Assembly: GCA_037439785.1 (NCBI GenBank)
Contig: JBBIVJ010000026.1
Span: forward strand, 1 to 64,000
Reading direction: 5' to 3'
Source of the DNA: DSVZ01 sp037439785
Lineage (GTDB): Bacteria; Verrucomicrobiota; Verrucomicrobiia; Limisphaerales; J093
Length of the DNA stretch: 64,000 nt
Position 1 is the first letter of the stretch. Each line of letters starts with the position of its first letter. Made by a program: the position numbers and the translations under genes. This document shows, one piece after another, positions 54,816-63,860 of the stretch. The notes beneath the pieces were generated by a model, which worked only from the letters and a program-made list of their open reading frames with translations, made no database searches and was not told where the DNA came from.

Positions 54816-55691
54816 ATGAAAGCGTTGTTCGCCCCGAGCGTGATCGCCGCCTGCCTGCTGGGAACCGCCCTGCCGGAACTGCACGCCGGCCACGGCGTCG
54901 GCACCGGCCGCTACTTCAAGGGCCCGGTGGGCCTGCAACTGTACAGCCTGCGGGACGAGTTCCAGAAGGACGTCCGCCGCACCCTGGACCGGGTGCAGGC
55001 CTACGGCTTCCGGTACGTGGAACTGGCCGGCACCTACGGCTGGTTGCCACGGGACTTCCGCGCCGCCCTGCGCGAACGCGGCCTGATCCCCGTGGCCGGG
55101 CTTTTCAGCTACGAACGTTGGCGGGACGAGCCCGAGCTGGTGATCCGCGACGCCCGGGCGCTCGGCCTGAAGTACGCCGGGTGCGCGTGGATTCCCCACC
55201 AGGGCGAGTTCGACGAGCAGGAATGCCTCGAGGCGGCCCGCGTCTTCAACCGCGCCGGTGAACTGGCTGCCCGCCAGGGCATCCGCTTCTTCTACCACAA
55301 CCACGGCTACGAATTCCGCCCCCACGGCGACGGCACCCTCCTGGACCTGCTCATGGCCCGCACCCACCCCAAGTTCGTCGCCTTCCAAATGGACCTGCTC
55401 TGGGTCGTGCACCCCGGCCAGGACCCGGTCAAGTGGCTCCAGAAGTACCCCAAGCGCTGGCAGCTCATGCACCTGAAGGACCTCAAGAAGGGCGTGACGG
55501 GCGACTTCAGCGGCCAGACCGATGTCCGCAACAGCGTCGTCCTCGGCACCGGCCAGGTGGACCTGCCCGCCGTCCTCAAGGCCGCCCGCAAGGCCGGCAT
55601 CAAGTACTACTTCATCGAGGACGAATCGCCCGCAGTGCTGGACCAGATTCCCCAGAGCCTCCGGTTCCTCGAACGGGTGAGCTGGGATTGA
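54816..55691 (+). CDS. Exported sugar isomerase/epimerase-like TIM-barrel protein
   Basis: This 291-residue protein has a signal peptide (residues 1-22). The barrel carries VGLQLYSLRDEFQKD near residue 38 and YVELAGTYGW near residue 65; the metal-ligand strands HNHGYEFRPHGDGTLLD near residue 170, FQMDLLWVVHPGQDP near residue 195 and LMHLKDLKKG near residue 218 have His, Asp and His/Asp in the positions expected of xylose-isomerase-like AP_endonuc_2 proteins, with FIEDE close to the C-terminus. It is probably a periplasmic sugar-modifying protein. Either of two ATGs (54807, 54816) is possible; 54816 gives the cleaner signal peptide. Confidence 0.87.
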   Translation: MKALFAPSVIAACLLGTALPELHAGHGVGTGRYFKGPVGLQLYSLRDEFQKDVRRTLDRVQAYGFRYVELAGTYGWLPRDFRAALRERGLIPVAGLFSYERWRDEPELVIRDARALGLKYAGCAWIPHQGEFDEQECLEAARVFNRAGELAARQGIRFFYHNHGYEFRPHGDGTLLDLLMARTHPKFVAFQMDLLWVVHPGQDPVKWLQKYPKRWQLMHLKDLKKGVTGDFSGQTDVRNSVVLGTGQVDLPAVLKAARKAGIKYYFIEDESPAVLDQIPQSLRFLERVSWD

Positions 55692-55737
55692 GCCCCAGCC
55701 CTGCTCCCCCAGCTTCCCCGCCGGGTTCCCCGGAATT

Positions 55738-56904
55738 TCACAGCGCGGCCGGCCCTGCCTTGTCCAGGCCGGCCAGCCGCTCCAGCACGGCGCCCGTGAC
55801 CGTCTCGACGCTGAGCCCCTGCATGCAGCGGAAATCCACCGGGCACTGACGCCGGAAACATGGCGCGCAGGGGACCCGCTGCTGCAGCACCCGATGGCGG
55901 GGGTCGCCGGGCAGGCCGGGGGCGGTCAGTCCGGGTTCCGTGCTGCCAAAAAGCGCCACCACCGGCGTGCCGAGCGCCGCCGCCAGGTGCATCGGTCCGG
56001 TGTCGTTGGTCAGCAGCAGGCGGCAGACGCTCAGCACCTGCATCAACTCCCGCAGCCGGGTGCGCCCGGCCAGATTGACCGAGCCGGGTAGCGCCCGCTG
56101 AATCCGCCCCGCCAGCTCCCGGTCGCCGGCGCCGCCCAGGATCAACCACTGCGCGCCGATGGCGCGACCCACTGCCGCGGCCACGGCCACAAACCGCTCC
56201 GGCGGCCAGCGCTTGGCCGGGCCGTACTCGGCCCCGGCGTTCAACCCCAGCCACGGCCGCCCGGGAGGGAGCGGAATCTCGCCCGCCAGCGCACAGACCC
56301 GCGCGGCGGCCCCGGCACGTTCGGCGGGCGACAACTCCAGGCGTGGCGCCAGCGGCTCCGGCCGGGCTCCCAGATGCGCCACCAAGTGGAGGTAGTGGTG
56401 AAGCTGGTGCGCCGCCGGCGGAAGCAGCGGAGCCGGCCCTTCGGCCGGCGGTGCCGCGAGCAAGCGGCGGATTTCCGCGGGCGACCGCTTGCGCATCGGC
56501 ACCCCGCCGGGCGGGCGCGACACCACGTCGGTCAGCCACCCCCGCCGCCACCGGCCGGCGTAGCCCACGCGCCGGGGCACGCGGGCCCACCACAGTTCCC
56601 AGGCCGAGCGCGGCGAGGCGGGAAACAGAATCCCCAGGTCGAAGCCAGGGGCCCGCAACCGGCGGCCCACCCCCCAGGGCGGCTCGCCGGGCTGGAAGGT
56701 CAGCACCTGGTCCACCGCCGGATGGTGCGACCAGAGGTCCGCCAGCCTGACCGGGGTGAGCAGGCCAAGGTGCGCGGCGGGGAAATGCTCGCGCAGCCGC
56801 AGCAGGGCCGGCGTGGTCATGACCGCATCGCCCAGCCAGTTGACCCCGCGCACCACAATGCGGCGGGGCGACGGCGTCGGAAGGCTGGGGCACGGGTCGG
56901 GCAT
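55738..56904 (-). CDS. waaF: Lipopolysaccharide heptosyltransferase II
   Basis: This 388-residue GT9 enzyme adds the second heptose to the LPS inner core. It has the WaaF hallmark VVRGVNWLGDAVMTTPALLRLRE near residues 17-39, and the ADP-heptose side LGLNAGAEYGPAKRWPPERF near residue 220 and LTNDTGPMHLAAALGTPVVALFGSTEP near residues 300-326. The C-terminal CPVDFRCMQGLSVETV, with its cysteines, is also typical. It lies 18 bases after the acyltransferase gene, closing a lipid A/core operon. Confidence 0.93.
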   Translation of the reverse strand: MPDPCPSLPTPSPRRIVVRGVNWLGDAVMTTPALLRLREHFPAAHLGLLTPVRLADLWSHHPAVDQVLTFQPGEPPWGVGRRLRAPGFDLGILFPASPRSAWELWWARVPRRVGYAGRWRRGWLTDVVSRPPGGVPMRKRSPAEIRRLLAAPPAEGPAPLLPPAAHQLHHYLHLVAHLGARPEPLAPRLELSPAERAGAAARVCALAGEIPLPPGRPWLGLNAGAEYGPAKRWPPERFVAVAAAVGRAIGAQWLILGGAGDRELAGRIQRALPGSVNLAGRTRLRELMQVLSVCRLLLTNDTGPMHLAAALGTPVVALFGSTEPGLTAPGLPGDPRHRVLQQRVPCAPCFRRQCPVDFRCMQGLSVETVTGAVLERLAGLDKAGPAAL

Positions 56905-56922
56905 GGAGCCAGTGCGGCGGCG

Positions 56923-57870
56923 TCAAGTTCCTTCGGACGCCGCTTCCCTGGCGGACAACGACGCGGCGTCGGCGAGCGTCCCTGTGGCGTCCCGCCCCCG
57001 GCGCTTCCAGCGGCGATGCACCCAGAACCAATTGGCCGGGTCACGGCGCACGGCGGCTTCGTAGGCCGCGTTGAGGTCGCGCAAAATGTCCACGACCGGC
57101 CGGGGCCGGCCATTGGCGTGCGTGGGAATGGCGGGGCTGATTTCGATGTGCCAGCGGGCCAGGGCGGTGCGGTAGCAGATGGCCACATGCAGGGGGCAAC
57201 CGTAGCGCAGGGCCAGCACGGCAGGGGCGGGCGAGGTGGAGCATTCGCGGCCGAAGAACGGCACGGCCAGGCCGCGCTCGCCGGCGTCCTGATCGGCCAG
57301 CAGGCCGAGCATGAGCCGCTGGCAGCCGAGGGCTTCGCGCAACGCCGCGCCCTCGGTGCGTCGCTCGAAGTACAGGCAGCCGGAGCGGGCGCGCAGGTCC
57401 TGCATCAGGCGGGTCAGCGCCGGCTGGCGCAGGGCCCGGTAGGTGGAGGCCATTTGAAACTCGGGCAGGAACAGCGCGGCCCGGGCGTAAAGCTCGAAGT
57501 TGCCGAAGTGGCCGATGGCCACCACCACGCTGCCGCCGGGGGCGCGGGTGCTGGCGCAGACGTGCCCGGCCCCCTGGAGGGTGAGGACCGAACGGATTTC
57601 GGCCTCGCTGCAAGCGGCGGTGCGCACGGCGCAGGCGTAGTTTTCGCCGAGGCGGCGGAAGTGTTCACGGGCCAGACGCCGCCACGCCGCAGGGCTCAGG
57701 GTGGGGCCGAAAACGGCCTCGAGATTCTCCAGGGCCACGCGGCGGTGGCGGGCATCCACCGCCCAGGCCAGGGTACCGGCGGCGCGGCCCAGGCGGGCCA
57801 CGGTGGTCAGGGGCAGGGCGCGCACCCCGCCCACCAGGGCACGGGCCAGAGCGGCCAGGAGGGATTGCAT
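56923..57870 (-). CDS. Lipid A biosynthesis acyltransferase (LpxL/HtrB family)
   Basis: This 315-residue inner-membrane acyltransferase transfers the secondary fatty acid to lipid A. It has an N-terminal hydrophobic/amphipathic helix, the catalytic HX4(D/E) motif GHFGNFE (H121, E126), STYRALRQP and the CLYFERR segment near residue 165, and FFGRECSTSP near residue 205. The C-terminus RDPANWFWVHRRWKRR is characteristic. Whether it adds lauroyl, myristoyl or another chain cannot be read from sequence. It begins 4 bases after the lpxK stop. Confidence 0.9.
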   Translation of the reverse strand: MQSLLAALARALVGGVRALPLTTVARLGRAAGTLAWAVDARHRRVALENLEAVFGPTLSPAAWRRLAREHFRRLGENYACAVRTAACSEAEIRSVLTLQGAGHVCASTRAPGGSVVVAIGHFGNFELYARAALFLPEFQMASTYRALRQPALTRLMQDLRARSGCLYFERRTEGAALREALGCQRLMLGLLADQDAGERGLAVPFFGRECSTSPAPAVLALRYGCPLHVAICYRTALARWHIEISPAIPTHANGRPRPVVDILRDLNAAYEAAVRRDPANWFWVHRRWKRRGRDATGTLADAASLSAREAASEGT

Positions 57871-57874
57871 GGGG

Positions 57875-59077
57875 TCAGCGGAAACAGATGCGCCGGACGC
57901 ATTCCTCGAAGTCGCGGGCGCCGCGGATGATTTTGATCTCGACCCGCATGAAGAGGATGGGCAGGTCGCGGCGGTCCAGTTTGGGGAAGCGGACGGCGTC
58001 CTTTTGGGTGGTGAGGACCCGGACGGCCCCGCGTTTCTTGGCGCGGTTGATGAAGTTGAGGATTTCCTGCTGCGTGAAGCGGTGGTGGTCGGCGAAGCGT
58101 TTGCTGGCGACCAGTTCGGCGCCCAGCTGGATGAGGCTTTGCTCGAAGCTCTCGGGCATGGCAATGCCACTGAGGGAGCCGACCTTCTGGCCGCGGATGA
58201 TTTCCAGGGGGTGACGTTCGCCGGTGAAGACGTCCTCGAAGTAGAGGGGTTGGTGGACGCACTCGACGATGCCGGCGCGGGGATTGTAGCGGCGGATGAG
58301 CTGGCGCAGGGCCTCGTTGTCGCCGTTGGCCTTGGTCAGGAAGATGTCGGTGGCGCGGGCCAGGTGGCTGGGGGGCTCTCGCAGGGTGCCCCGCGGCAGG
58401 AGGTGCTCGTTGCCGAAGGGCTGCTGGCAGTCAATGAGCACCACATCGCGCCGCCGCCCGGCCAGCTTCCAGTACTGGAACCCATCGTCCAGCAACAGCG
58501 TGTCGCAGCCGAACTGGGTGATGGCATAGCGGCCGGCCTTGACCCGGTCTTTGTCCACCAACACCACCACGTCGCGCAGGTTCGAGGCCAGCATGTACGG
58601 CTCGTCGCCCGCGGTCTCCGAGTCCAGGAGCAGGTTTTTACCGTCCGAGACCACCCGGGGCGGGATGGTGTGCGTGCTGGGCCAGAGCCGTTCCCACAAC
58701 CGCCGGGACCTGGGCTGGGGCCGGGAGCGGTAGCCGCGGGAGAGGATCGCCACGTTGCGTCCCTGGTTCTTGAGTTCCCGCGCGAATTTCTCGACCACCG
58801 GCGTCTTGCCCGTGCCCCCCACGGTGAGGTTGCCGATGGCAATGATCTGCACCCCCAGGGTCCGGTCCCGGAGCAGGCGCCACACGTAGAGTTTGCGGCG
58901 CAGCTTGACCGCCAGGGCGAAGAGCCTGGACAAGACCAGCAGCGTGCCGCGCAGCATGGCCGCACGCTTGCCCTGGCGCTGCTCGAAAATGACCTCCAAA
59001 GCGAAGGTCTCGAGCGCCTCCGTCCAGGCCCGCAATCGCTCGCGCATGGAAGGCGCGATACTGCGGCGGTACATCAT
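57875..59077 (-). CDS. lpxK: Tetraacyldisaccharide 4'-kinase
   Basis: LpxK phosphorylates the 4' position of the lipid A disaccharide. The 400-residue protein has an amphipathic N-terminus for membrane attachment (residues 1-75), the unusual P-loop AIGNLTVGGTGKTP (80-93), and DTLLLDDGFQYWKLAGRRR near residue 200 with the catalytic aspartates; the C-terminal block with LTTQKDAVRFPKL is typical. It is longer than average (about 330) owing to the N-terminal 50 residues and inserts. Two adjacent ATGs (59077, 59074) follow a GAGGG. It begins the lpxK-lpxL-waaF operon. Confidence 0.93.
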   Translation of the reverse strand: MMYRRSIAPSMRERLRAWTEALETFALEVIFEQRQGKRAAMLRGTLLVLSRLFALAVKLRRKLYVWRLLRDRTLGVQIIAIGNLTVGGTGKTPVVEKFARELKNQGRNVAILSRGYRSRPQPRSRRLWERLWPSTHTIPPRVVSDGKNLLLDSETAGDEPYMLASNLRDVVVLVDKDRVKAGRYAITQFGCDTLLLDDGFQYWKLAGRRRDVVLIDCQQPFGNEHLLPRGTLREPPSHLARATDIFLTKANGDNEALRQLIRRYNPRAGIVECVHQPLYFEDVFTGERHPLEIIRGQKVGSLSGIAMPESFEQSLIQLGAELVASKRFADHHRFTQQEILNFINRAKKRGAVRVLTTQKDAVRFPKLDRRDLPILFMRVEIKIIRGARDFEECVRRICFR

Positions 59078-59126
59078 CCCTCGCAAGCGCCGCCGAGGAG
59101 GGTGTGGTGCCGCCGTCCCGGCGGCC

Positions 59127-59296
59127 GGCCCAGTGAAGTCCGAAGTCGGCGGTGCACCTCCAAAGCGCCAGAGGACTGGCGCCTGTCTGCGTGCGCCGCA
59201 CAGGCAGGCACTCCCCAGGCTGGCGTCCTCGGCGGAGCACCCCTTCCGCGCGGGGGCGTCCTGGAGTGCGGTGGTCCACTGCCGCTTTTCGGCAGG
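59127..59296 (-). repeat. Dispersed repeat, copy 2 (inverted)
   Basis: This is the inverted counterpart of 40,624-40,767, found in the divergent gap between lpxK and the membrane-protein gene (59,078-59,669). It contains a ~29-bp addition relative to copy 1 (about 59,177-59,206) that is itself a hairpin (GCCTGT/ACAGGC arms). Just outside it, near 59,102-59,125, is the core TGTGGTGC-CGCCG-TCC-CGGCGG, which matches the tandem array at position 1. I see no coding sequence in the rest of the gap (to 59,669). Confidence 0.9.
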
Positions 59297-59669
59297 GAAG
59301 CTCAACGCCAGGACTCCCGGGCGCAAGGCGAGGGTGAGGAGGCCACCTTGTCACCCGTCAGCGTCCTGGGTGTGCGGCAGGTACCTGCTGCCTACCCCGG
59401 CCTATGGGCGGAAAGCCCTGCAGCCGGTGGGGCTCGGCCCGGCCTCCGGACGCGGCGGCCGGGACGTCCTCCTCCCAGCCGCCGCAGTGGCGCGGCGGAC
59501 CCCTTTTCCGGCGACGACCGGGCCGGTGGCAGGGGCGGTTCCACGGGGCGCCCGCACTTCCGCATTGTCGGCCCACGCGCGGACGGCTTAGCTAGGGCAC
59601 TCGCTGACCATGTGGACAACGGTTTCCTCGGAGCGGAAGCGGCCGGTGGACCGCGGAGCGGCACGGGGC

Positions 59670-61871
59670 ATGACGCACGCGTTCGCGCCCGCCTGGCTGG
59701 GGCTGGTCCTGGCGGCGGTCGCCGCACGGGCGGAGCTGCAGTTTGATGTGTTTGTGGGCTACGGCAGCGGCGGGGGCGGAGACGGGGTGGTGCGCGAGGG
59801 GGGATGGTTTCCGGTGGCCTGTGAGGTGTACAACGACGGGCCGGGCTTCGAGGCGGTGTTCGAGCTGAGTTCGCACCAGTTGGGCGGCGGGCAGGTGCGG
59901 CGGCTGGCGGTCGAGCTGCCCACCAACACGCGGAAACGCTTTTCCTTCCCGATGTTCGCCGGGGCACGTTACACCAGTTGGGACGCCCGGCTCCTCGACG
60001 CCAAGGGGCGGGTGCAGGCGCGGCGGGAGGAACTCCGCCCCCGCGAGGTGGCGTGGGAAACGTATCTGCTGGGCGGGCTGGCTGGTTCGGTGGGTGGGTT
60101 GCCCGCCTTCCCCACCCCCGCCCACAACCGCACCGACCAGCATCCCACGGTGGCCCGCCTCACGGTCGAGCAGTTTCCGGACAACCCCATCGCCCTCGAA
60201 AGCCTCAATGCCCTCTACCTGAACAGCGCCCGCGCTCCCGAACTCAACGTGCGACAGGCGCGGGCCCTGGTCGCCTGGGTGCTGGGCGGCGGCCACCTCA
60301 TCGTGGCACCGGATCAACTGACCGACGTGACCGGGACGCCCTGGCTGGCGGAGTTGCTGCCGGTGGACTGGGGCGAACTGACGCCGGTGCGGGCCGGCGC
60401 GGAGCTGCACCACTGGTTGACCGGGGGCGGGAGCGCCGCCGTGACCGGGCAGCCCGAAGGGGGCTTGCGGCCCGCGCCCGCCGCATCGCCCGCCCGGCCG
60501 GGGCGTCCCCGCCCTTCCGCCCCGGCGGTCAATCCTTATGCCCGGATCGAACCGGACCCGACCTTCGCTGCGGCCGAGATGCCGGTGTTTCGCGTCCGCC
60601 CCCGGACGGGCACGGTGCTGCTGGGCAGCGCAGAGGCGCCGTTGGTGGTCAGCCTGCCGCAGGGTCGCGGGCGGGTAACCCTGCTGACGTTCAACCCGGA
60701 GCGGGAGCCGTTCCGCAGTTGGAGCCGGCGGAACTGGTTTTGGGCACGGCTGTGCGGCATTTCCGCGGAATGGCTGGCCGACAGCGCCCGCACCCAGTAC
60801 GGCGGACTGAGTCTGGACGCGGTGTACGGGGCGATGATCGAGACCCGCCAGGTGCGCAAGCTGCCGGTCGAGTGGCTGCTGGTCCTGCTGGTGGTGTACC
60901 TGGGCGTCATCGGACCGTTTGACCGCTGGTTCCTCAAGAGGATCAACCGACAGATGCTCACCTGGATCACCTTCCCCGCCTACGTGGCCTGCTTTTCGCT
61001 GCTCATTTACTACCTCGGCTACCGCCTGCGGGCGGGGGAAACGGAATGGAACGAGCTGCATGTGGTGGATGTGTTGCCCCGGGCTGACCACGCCCTGCTA
61101 CGCGGCCGCACTTATGCCTCGCTGTATTCCCCCGCCAACACCCGCTACCGCCTGGTCAGTGAACAGCCCTCGGCCGTGCTCCGCGGCGAGTTCCTGGGCC
61201 CGGCGGCCGGCGGCCAGGAAAGCAGCCGCATCGAAGCGCAGCTCCTGCCCGCCGGCTTCGAGGCCCGCGTGGCCGTCCCGGTCTGGAGCAGCCTCCTGTA
61301 CGTGAACGACTGGCAGGAAGCCCTGCCCCCTCCCCTGGCGGCTCGCTGGGAACGCGACGCCGCCGGCCGCCCGGAGCTGGTGGTCCAAAACCTCCTCCCC
61401 CGCCCCCTGCCACAAGTGTGGGTGGTCTGGGCCCAGGATATCCTCGAACTGGGTGAACTGCCCGCTGGCGCCGCCCGCCGCATTACCGCCAACACCCCCC
61501 CCCGGCGCCCGCTCGCCGACGGGGTCAACGCCCTCGTCGGACCCATGATGCAAGCGGCGCAGCGCCGCCAGCGGGCCTTCGGCAGCACCGACAGCCAGTT
61601 CCTTGAACCGACGGCCGAGACGTTGCTCGCCGCCTCGCTCGTCGGCCTCGCCACCCCCCAAGCGGGCGTGCCGGCCGTGGGGACGCGCACGTTTGTGTAT
61701 CCGTCCGGGCTCGAGCAGAGCGAGGTCTGGGACGCGCATCGCACCCTGGTTTTTGCTCGGGACCCCGGCCACGCGCCCCAGGGCACTTCGCTGCCCCGCT
61801 TCAAAGTCCCCCGCACCTCGCGTCTGACCTGGTGGCGCCTGGCCGTGCCCGCCGCCGCCCAGGGAGGATGA
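59670..61871 (+). CDS. Large exported/membrane protein partnered with an ABC ATPase
   Basis: This 733-residue protein has a signal peptide (residues 1-21), a beta-rich domain (residues 22-145), a GATase-like or Rossmann-like segment with NVRQARALVAWVLGGGHLIVAPDQL near residues 196-220, a proline-rich linker (~280-305), and two predicted membrane helices, LLVLLVVYLGVIGPFDRWFL and TFPAYVACFSLLIYYLGY, near residues 410-450. A second periplasmic beta domain follows. It resembles GldG/BatA-like accessory membrane proteins that precede ABC transporters in this phylum, but no exact family is recognised. The ATPase follows after 78 bases. Confidence 0.7.
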   Translation: MTHAFAPAWLGLVLAAVAARAELQFDVFVGYGSGGGGDGVVREGGWFPVACEVYNDGPGFEAVFELSSHQLGGGQVRRLAVELPTNTRKRFSFPMFAGARYTSWDARLLDAKGRVQARREELRPREVAWETYLLGGLAGSVGGLPAFPTPAHNRTDQHPTVARLTVEQFPDNPIALESLNALYLNSARAPELNVRQARALVAWVLGGGHLIVAPDQLTDVTGTPWLAELLPVDWGELTPVRAGAELHHWLTGGGSAAVTGQPEGGLRPAPAASPARPGRPRPSAPAVNPYARIEPDPTFAAAEMPVFRVRPRTGTVLLGSAEAPLVVSLPQGRGRVTLLTFNPEREPFRSWSRRNWFWARLCGISAEWLADSARTQYGGLSLDAVYGAMIETRQVRKLPVEWLLVLLVVYLGVIGPFDRWFLKRINRQMLTWITFPAYVACFSLLIYYLGYRLRAGETEWNELHVVDVLPRADHALLRGRTYASLYSPANTRYRLVSEQPSAVLRGEFLGPAAGGQESSRIEAQLLPAGFEARVAVPVWSSLLYVNDWQEALPPPLAARWERDAAGRPELVVQNLLPRPLPQVWVVWAQDILELGELPAGAARRITANTPPRRPLADGVNALVGPMMQAAQRRQRAFGSTDSQFLEPTAETLLAASLVGLATPQAGVPAVGTRTFVYPSGLEQSEVWDAHRTLVFARDPGHAPQGTSLPRFKVPRTSRLTWWRLAVPAAAQGG

Positions 61872-61949
61872 TCCCATGTCCGCGCGCCCTGCCCCCCGCC
61901 GGGATCGGTCCCGGCGAACGCCCCACGCCCACCCCATCTGTCCTTGAGC

Positions 61950-62891
61950 ATGGAACCCACCCCCGCTGTTCAAACGCTGAACCTGACCCGCCTGTACGGC
62001 GAAACGGTGGCCGTCAATGACCTCAGCCTCACGGTCCACAAGGCCGACCTGTTCGGCTTCATCGGCTCCAACGGTGCCGGCAAGACCACCACCCTGCGCA
62101 TCCTGGCCACGTTCCTCGCCCCCTCCAGCGGCACCGCCCGCATCCTGGGCCACGACGTGGTGAAGGAGGCCGATGCCGTGCGCCACCTCATCGGCTACAT
62201 GCCGGACTTCTTCGGCGTGTACAAGGACATGGAAGTGACCGAGTACCTGGATTTCTATGGCGCCTGCTACAAAATCCCCACCGCCCTGCGGGAAAAGGCC
62301 GTCCAGGATGTCCTGGAGCTGGTGGGGCTGACCGAAAAACGCGGCGCCATCATTGGCGCCCTCAGCCGGGGCATGCAACAGCGCCTGGGCCTGGCCCGTG
62401 TCCTCATCCATGACCCCCAGGTGCTCCTGCTGGACGAGCCGGCCAGCGGGCTCGACCCGCGCGCCCGCATCGAAATGATGGCCATCCTCCAGGAGCTGCA
62501 GCGGCTGGGCAAAACCATCATCATCTCCTCCCACATCCTCAGCGAGCTGCAGACCCTCTGCAATCGCGTGGCCATCATCGAAAAGGGCCGCCTCATCTAC
62601 TGCGGCCCGGTCCAGGGCGTGCGGGACCAGATGGCCCCCGGTCGCGTGGTGTGGGTCAAGGTCTCCAGTGATCCCCGGCAGGCCGTCGAGCTGCTGCGCA
62701 CCCACCCCGAGGTCAGCAACGCCACCGCCGCCGATGGCGCCATCAAGGTTACCCTGGCCAGCCACGAGACCGACCACAGTCTGGTGGCCGAGGTGCTGGT
62801 CAAGGGCGGCGCGCGGCTGATCGAGCTGCGCGAGGATGAACTGGGTTTGGAAGAGGTTTTCCTGCGCGTCACCCGCGGAGAAACGCAGTGA
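61950..62891 (+). CDS. ABC transporter ATP-binding protein
   Basis: This 313-residue ATPase of the Nod/DRA export subfamily has Walker A FIGSNGAGKTT near residue 37, the signature LSRGMQQRLGLARVL near residue 136, Walker B LLLDEPASGLDP near residue 158, and the H-loop in IIISSHILSEL near residue 190. The C-terminal ~90 residues form the accessory domain usual for this subgroup (ATAADGAIKVTLASHETDH), ending in ELGLEEVFLRVTRG. A cognate permease should follow downstream, but the next 1.1 kb contains only gene remnants. It may act with the membrane protein upstream. Confidence 0.92.
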   Translation: MEPTPAVQTLNLTRLYGETVAVNDLSLTVHKADLFGFIGSNGAGKTTTLRILATFLAPSSGTARILGHDVVKEADAVRHLIGYMPDFFGVYKDMEVTEYLDFYGACYKIPTALREKAVQDVLELVGLTEKRGAIIGALSRGMQQRLGLARVLIHDPQVLLLDEPASGLDPRARIEMMAILQELQRLGKTIIISSHILSELQTLCNRVAIIEKGRLIYCGPVQGVRDQMAPGRVVWVKVSSDPRQAVELLRTHPEVSNATAADGAIKVTLASHETDHSLVAEVLVKGGARLIELREDELGLEEVFLRVTRGETQ

Positions 62892-63120
62892 GCCGCCGAC
62901 GGTCGCGTACGCGTGTGGTGGCGGGGAGCGAACCGGCGTGTCAGGGTCACTGCCGGTAGGCGGCGGAGCCAGAATCGGCTCCCGGCAGGTCCGCTCGGAA
63001 CAACCCGCCCCGGAGACAGGGGCTGGAGGGGAGAGAAGCGACGTGGTGGAAAGTGGTCATCCCTGCCGTGGGGTGTTGGCGTCAGCCCTGGCCTTTCCGG
63101 AAGCTCCTCGGCGGCCTGTA

Positions 63121-63590
63121 ATGGCCGGCACTATCAGGCTGGCCATCATCACCCGCCCCAACAAGGACGGACCGGGCGAGTGGTTCGCCCCCACGTGGGG
63201 ATTTGCCCGGCAAACCCTGCCGTGGTTCCCGGCCGAGGTTCGGGCTGCCGGTCTGCTGCTGGGTCGGCCGGGGCACGAAGGGCTCATCCCCAACGCCCGG
63301 GTCGCCAGGTTCGTGAGGGGCAATTCCCTGGCCGCCAACTTCACCGCCGCACTGCTCGGGCCCTCATGTACTTCTCCACCCTGACCGAGGTACCGATCCT
63401 GCAGGGGCTGCTCGGCAGTGGCATGGGCAAGGGGCCCGCCCTGGCGTTGCTCCTGGCCGGGCCGGCGCTTTCCCTGCCCAACATGCTCGTCCTGCGCAGC
63501 GTCATGGGGACAAGGAAACCGGTCACCTTCGTCATCTTGGTGGTGAGGATGGCTACCCTCGCCGGCCACCTCTACGGCGCCATTTTCTGA
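63121..63590 (+). pseudogene. Remnant of a YraQ/ArsP-type (DUF318) permease
   Basis: The sequence starts in the middle of the family: RPNKDGPGEWFAPTWGFARQ, then LLLGRPGHEGLIPNARVARF and GNSLAANF. One base is missing at the G run 63358-63361, after which the other frame continues ALMYFSTLTEVPILQGLLG, GSGMGKGPALALLLAGPALS and a final helix to GHLYGAIF. The N-terminal half of the ~350-residue permease is gone and no start fits. These permeases are linked to metalloid efflux, often beside a thioredoxin-like protein as here. Upstream DNA (62,892-63,120) holds only a small GGAGCC/GGCTCC hairpin. Confidence 0.8.
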
Positions 63591-63618
63591 ACCGCAACTC
63601 CCCTCGAAAGGACATGCC

Positions 63619-63860
63619 ATGCAATTGACGATCCTCGGACCTGGCTGCGCGAAATGCCTGGCCCTCGCCCAATTCGCGGAACGGGCCGCCCGGGAACTCG
63701 GCCTGTCCTGCGAACTCTTCAAGGTCACCGTTCAAACAGCCCCTGGCCCGGGCATGAATGACATGGCCCGGGCATGATGCTGACGCCGGCCCTGGCCATC
63801 AACGACACCCTCAAGGTCGTCGGCAAAGTGCCCACCGTGGCCGGGCTCAAGCCCCGTGCT
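63619..63860 (+). pseudogene. Remnant of a redox-active thioredoxin-like protein
   Basis: The ATG at 63619, after AAAGGA, opens LTILGPGCAKCLALAQFAER with a CxxC redox pair (GCAKC), as in the small thioredoxin-like proteins next to YraQ/ArsP permeases. After CELFKVT the sequence loses its central strand and frame and stops at 63777; a second frame resumes with MMLTPALAINDTLKVVGKVPTV, the family's C-terminal strand block, then degenerates. The gene is broken by a deletion or frameshift near 63,730-63,774. It follows the permease remnant by 28 bases. From 63,861 to the window end I see nothing. Confidence 0.75.
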
